A stretch of 8,208 nt of DNA from Paracoccaceae bacterium (GTDB lineage Bacteria; Pseudomonadota; Alphaproteobacteria; Rhodobacterales; Rhodobacteraceae): positions 1 through 8,208 of the forward strand of contig SKMI01000209.1 in assembly GCA_007121115.1 (NCBI GenBank), read 5' to 3'. Numbering within the stretch: position 1 is the stretch's first letter; the number at the start of each line of letters is the position of its first letter. The notes beneath the pieces are model-generated. The model made no database searches. It was not told the DNA's origin and worked only from the letters and a program-made list of their open reading frames with translations. Below are positions 6,105 through 8,208 of the stretch, piece after piece. The translations under genes were made by a program, and so were the position numbers.

Positions 6105-7349
6105 ATGGACCAGCGTGTCGAATCCCACCCCGAGCCGCAGGCCGAACCCACCCCCGGCGCCATGCCGCCGCCGCCCGCCGAGGGCGGCGCGGTCGACACG
6201 CCGGTTGGCCCGCTGCCGAAGCGCAAGCGCCGGTTCGGCATCACGCTATCCCCGCTCAACCAGCGGCGGTGGCGGAATTTCTGCGCCAACCGCCGCGCCT
6301 TCTGGTCGCTGGTGATCTTCGGCATCCTCTACATCCTGTCGCTGTTCGCCGAGTTCATCGCCAACGACCGCCCGCTGCTGGTGCAGTATCGCGGCGGCTT
6401 CTACATGCCGATCTTCAACTTCTACGCCGAAACCACCTTCGGCGGTGATTTCCGCACCGAAGCGCAATACCGCGACCCCGAGGTGCGCTGCCTGATCAAG
6501 ACCGGCGGCGCGGAACTCTGCCTCGATGACCCCCGTCGCGCCATGGAAGAGGCCGAGACCACGGGCTTCGTCGACGGCGAGGAGGTGGTGCGGGGCCGGA
6601 TCATCTGGCCGCTGATCCCCTACAGCTATAACACCGTGAACGAGATCGGCGGCTCCGCGCCCTCGGCCCCGGACAGCCGCCACTGGCTGGGCACCGATGA
6701 CACCGCGCGCGATGTGACGGCGCGGATCATCTATGGCTTCCGGCTGTCAGTGTCGTTCGCGCTGATCGTGACCTTCCTGACCTCGGTCATTGGGATCGCG
6801 GCGGGGGCGGTGCAGGGGTTCTTCGGCGGGCTGCTGGACCTGCTGTTCCAGCGGATCATCGAGTTGTGGAACTCCACCCCGTCGCTTTACATCATCATCA
6901 TCGTGTCCTCGATGTTCATCATGAACTTCTGGTTATTGGTGTTCTTGATGACACTCTTTGGCTGGACCGGGCTGGTGGGCGTGGTGCGTGCCGAATTCCT
7001 GCGCGCGCGCAATTTCGAATACGTCCGCGCCGCCCGTGCGCTCGGGGTGTCGAACACCGTCATCATGTTCCGCCATGTGCTGCCCAACGCGATGGTGGCC
7101 ACACTGACCTTCCTGCCGTTCATCGTCACGGGCGTGATCGGCGGGCTGGCGGCGCTGGATTTCCTGGGCTTCGGGCTGCCATCTTCGGCGCCCTCGCTGG
7201 GGGAACTCACGCTGCAGGCGCGCAACAACCTGCAGGCGCCGTGGCTGGGCTTCTCGGCCTTCTTCGCCTTCGCCATCATGCTGTCGCTGCTGGTCTTCAT
7301 CTTCGAAGGCGTGCGCGATGCCTTTGATCCGCGAAAGACCTTCAGATGA
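6105..7349 (+). CDS. yejE: Yej ABC importer permease subunit YejE
   Basis: This is the second membrane subunit of the importer, partner of YejB. From the ATG at 6105 the protein has 414 residues, long for the family. The N-terminus (about 8-38) is rich in Pro, Ala and Glu, then a basic KRKRRF (39-44) leads to the first membrane segment (about 66-85). A periplasmic region follows, with the Yej-type WPLIPYSYNTVNE (168-180) and the DppC-type signature HWLGTDDTARDV (193-204). The remaining membrane segments lie at about 214-240, 262-292, 328-352 and 383-401. The EAA loop is near 295-329, with RAARALGVS (308-316) and FRHVLPNA (322-329). Only 1 bp separates the yejB stop from this start, and its own stop overlaps yejF by 4 bp. 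The Pro-rich head is probably cytoplasmic and disordered; its role is unknown. Confidence 0.93.
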   Translation: MDQRVESHPEPQAEPTPGAMPPPPAEGGAVDTPVGPLPKRKRRFGITLSPLNQRRWRNFCANRRAFWSLVIFGILYILSLFAEFIANDRPLLVQYRGGFYMPIFNFYAETTFGGDFRTEAQYRDPEVRCLIKTGGAELCLDDPRRAMEEAETTGFVDGEEVVRGRIIWPLIPYSYNTVNEIGGSAPSAPDSRHWLGTDDTARDVTARIIYGFRLSVSFALIVTFLTSVIGIAAGAVQGFFGGLLDLLFQRIIELWNSTPSLYIIIIVSSMFIMNFWLLVFLMTLFGWTGLVGVVRAEFLRARNFEYVRAARALGVSNTVIMFRHVLPNAMVATLTFLPFIVTGVIGGLAALDFLGFGLPSSAPSLGELTLQARNNLQAPWLGFSAFFAFAIMLSLLVFIFEGVRDAFDPRKTFR

Positions 7350-8208
7350 GCGATTTCGTCCTCGATGTGCGCGACCTGTCGGTGACCTTCATGCAGGAGG
7401 GCCACGCGGTCCGTGCGGTGCGCAACATCAGCTTCGCCGTGCAACGGGGCGAGACAGTGGCGCTGGTGGGCGAATCCGGCTCGGGCAAGTCGGTGAGCGC
7501 GCTGGCCTCGGTCGGGCTGTTGCTCGACGCAGCGCAGGTCGAAGGGTCCGTCCAGTATCAGGGGCAGGAAATGGTTGGCGCCCCTGAACGCCGGTTGCGC
7601 CAGATCCGGGGCAATGACATCAGCTTCATCTTTCAGGAGCCGATGACCAGCCTCAACCCGCTGCACACCATCGAAAAGCAGCTGGGCGAGGCCCTGTCCC
7701 TTCACCAGGCACTGACTGGCGCGCAGGCGCGAGCGCGCATCCTGGATCTTCTTGACAAGGTCGGCATCCAGGATGCGGAGAGGCGGCTGGGCGCCTACCC
7801 GCACCAGCTTTCCGGCGGGCAGCGCCAGCGGGTGATGATCGCCATGGCGCTGGCCAACGAGCCTGAGCTTCTGGTCGCCGATGAACCCACCACCGCGCTC
7901 GATGTGACCATCCAGGCGCAGATCCTGGAACTGCTGGTGGACCTGAAGCGGGCCGAGGGCATGAGCCTGCTTTTCATCACCCATGACCTGAACATCGTGC
8001 GCAAGTTCGCCGACCGGGTCTGCGTGATGCAGCAGGGCGAGATCGTGGAGCAGGGGCCCACGGACGAGGTCTTCGACGATCCGAAACACCCCTACACCCG
8101 CAAGCTGCTGGCCGCCGAGGCCGCGGGCAATCCGCTGCCGGTGCCCGAAAGCGCCCCCGAGGTGCTGCGCACCGATGCGCTGCGGGTCTGGTTCCCCATC
8201 CAGCGCGG
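7346..8208 (+). CDS. yejF: Yej ABC importer ATPase YejF (3' end outside window)
   Basis: This is the 5' part, 287 codons, of the ATPase that powers the importer on the cytoplasmic side. The first nucleotide-binding domain is complete: Walker A GESGSGKS (42-49), Q-loop Gln97 in FQEPMTSLNP (96-105), signature LSGGQRQR (155-162), Walker B LLVADE (175-180), D-loop ALD (184-186) and switch histidine His213 in THDL. The family's C-terminal DPKHPYTRKLL (245-255), the oligopeptide-transporter ATPase type, follows. The sequence then continues into LRVWFPIQR (279-287), which looks like the start of a second ABC domain. That fits YejF, which carries two such domains in one chain of roughly 530 residues, rather than separate DppD and DppF proteins. 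The ATG overlaps the yejE stop as ATGA, a classic coupling arrangement, with no clear ribosome binding site of its own. Where it ends cannot be seen. Confidence 0.93.
   Translation, partial: MSDFVLDVRDLSVTFMQEGHAVRAVRNISFAVQRGETVALVGESGSGKSVSALASVGLLLDAAQVEGSVQYQGQEMVGAPERRLRQIRGNDISFIFQEPMTSLNPLHTIEKQLGEALSLHQALTGAQARARILDLLDKVGIQDAERRLGAYPHQLSGGQRQRVMIAMALANEPELLVADEPTTALDVTIQAQILELLVDLKRAEGMSLLFITHDLNIVRKFADRVCVMQQGEIVEQGPTDEVFDDPKHPYTRKLLAAEAAGNPLPVPESAPEVLRTDALRVWFPIQR

Noticed and set aside
6887..8089. A 400-codon minus-strand open frame spanning the yejE end and yejF.
   Set aside because: The plus strand encodes the permease end and a complete ABC domain with every catalytic motif; the antisense product has no recognisable family.
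3025..8208. Assignment of the transporter as a Dpp or Opp type dipeptide/oligopeptide system.
   Set aside because: The binding protein and permeases carry Yej-specific segments, the permease order matches YejB-YejE, and the ATPase appears to run into a second fused ABC domain rather than ending as a separate DppD-like protein.
1..8208. A search for mobile elements, CRISPR arrays, tRNA or rRNA genes, riboswitches or an undescribed defence or biosynthetic system.
   Set aside because: No direct repeat arrays, integrase or transposase motifs, RNA-gene signatures or unexplained genes were seen. Every substantial stretch is accounted for by recognisable housekeeping or transport genes and short gaps.

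Overview
This window is GC-rich chromosomal DNA with the gene content and protein signatures of an alphaproteobacterium, most likely a marine or saline member of the Rhodobacterales. The evidence is a membrane-anchored class I cytochrome c resembling Paracoccus cytochrome c552, a long-chain polyprenyl diphosphate synthase of the ubiquinone type, a monofunctional prephenate dehydratase, a Yej-type peptide ABC importer, and a Rhodobacterales-like intergenic motif. No phage, transposon, CRISPR, toxin-antitoxin or integrase signal is visible. Base composition looks even across the genes.

Layout. At the left edge is the 5' part of a minus-strand DUF2007 gene. A 54-bp gap separates it from the divergent polyprenyl diphosphate synthase gene (198-1199, plus). 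A 161-bp gap with GC-rich hairpins separates that gene from the convergent pheA (1361-2194, minus). pheA diverges from a membrane-anchored cytochrome c gene (2331-2846, plus) across a 136-bp promoter region. After the cytochrome gene come two overlapping perfect inverted repeats (2871-2915), a candidate promoter (2959-2987) and a strong ribosome binding site. These lead into a tightly packed operon of yejA (3025-5007), yejB (5015-6103), yejE (6105-7349) and yejF (from 7346, running off the right edge).

How the genes work together. The left half holds unrelated housekeeping functions: quinone side-chain synthesis, phenylalanine synthesis and respiratory electron transfer. The right half is one machine. 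YejA is the periplasmic substrate-binding protein, YejB and YejE form the membrane channel, and YejF is the ATPase, here showing its first nucleotide-binding domain and the start of the second. Gaps of 7 bp and 1 bp, then a 4-bp overlap, point to one translationally coupled transcript. Known Yej systems import oligopeptides, including microcin C in E. coli; the substrate here cannot be read from sequence.

Nothing here amounts to an undescribed biological system. The points most worth checking are the mutually exclusive hairpins upstream of the yej operon, the repeat-like element between the convergent genes, and the strongly acidic, lysine-free heme domain of the cytochrome.
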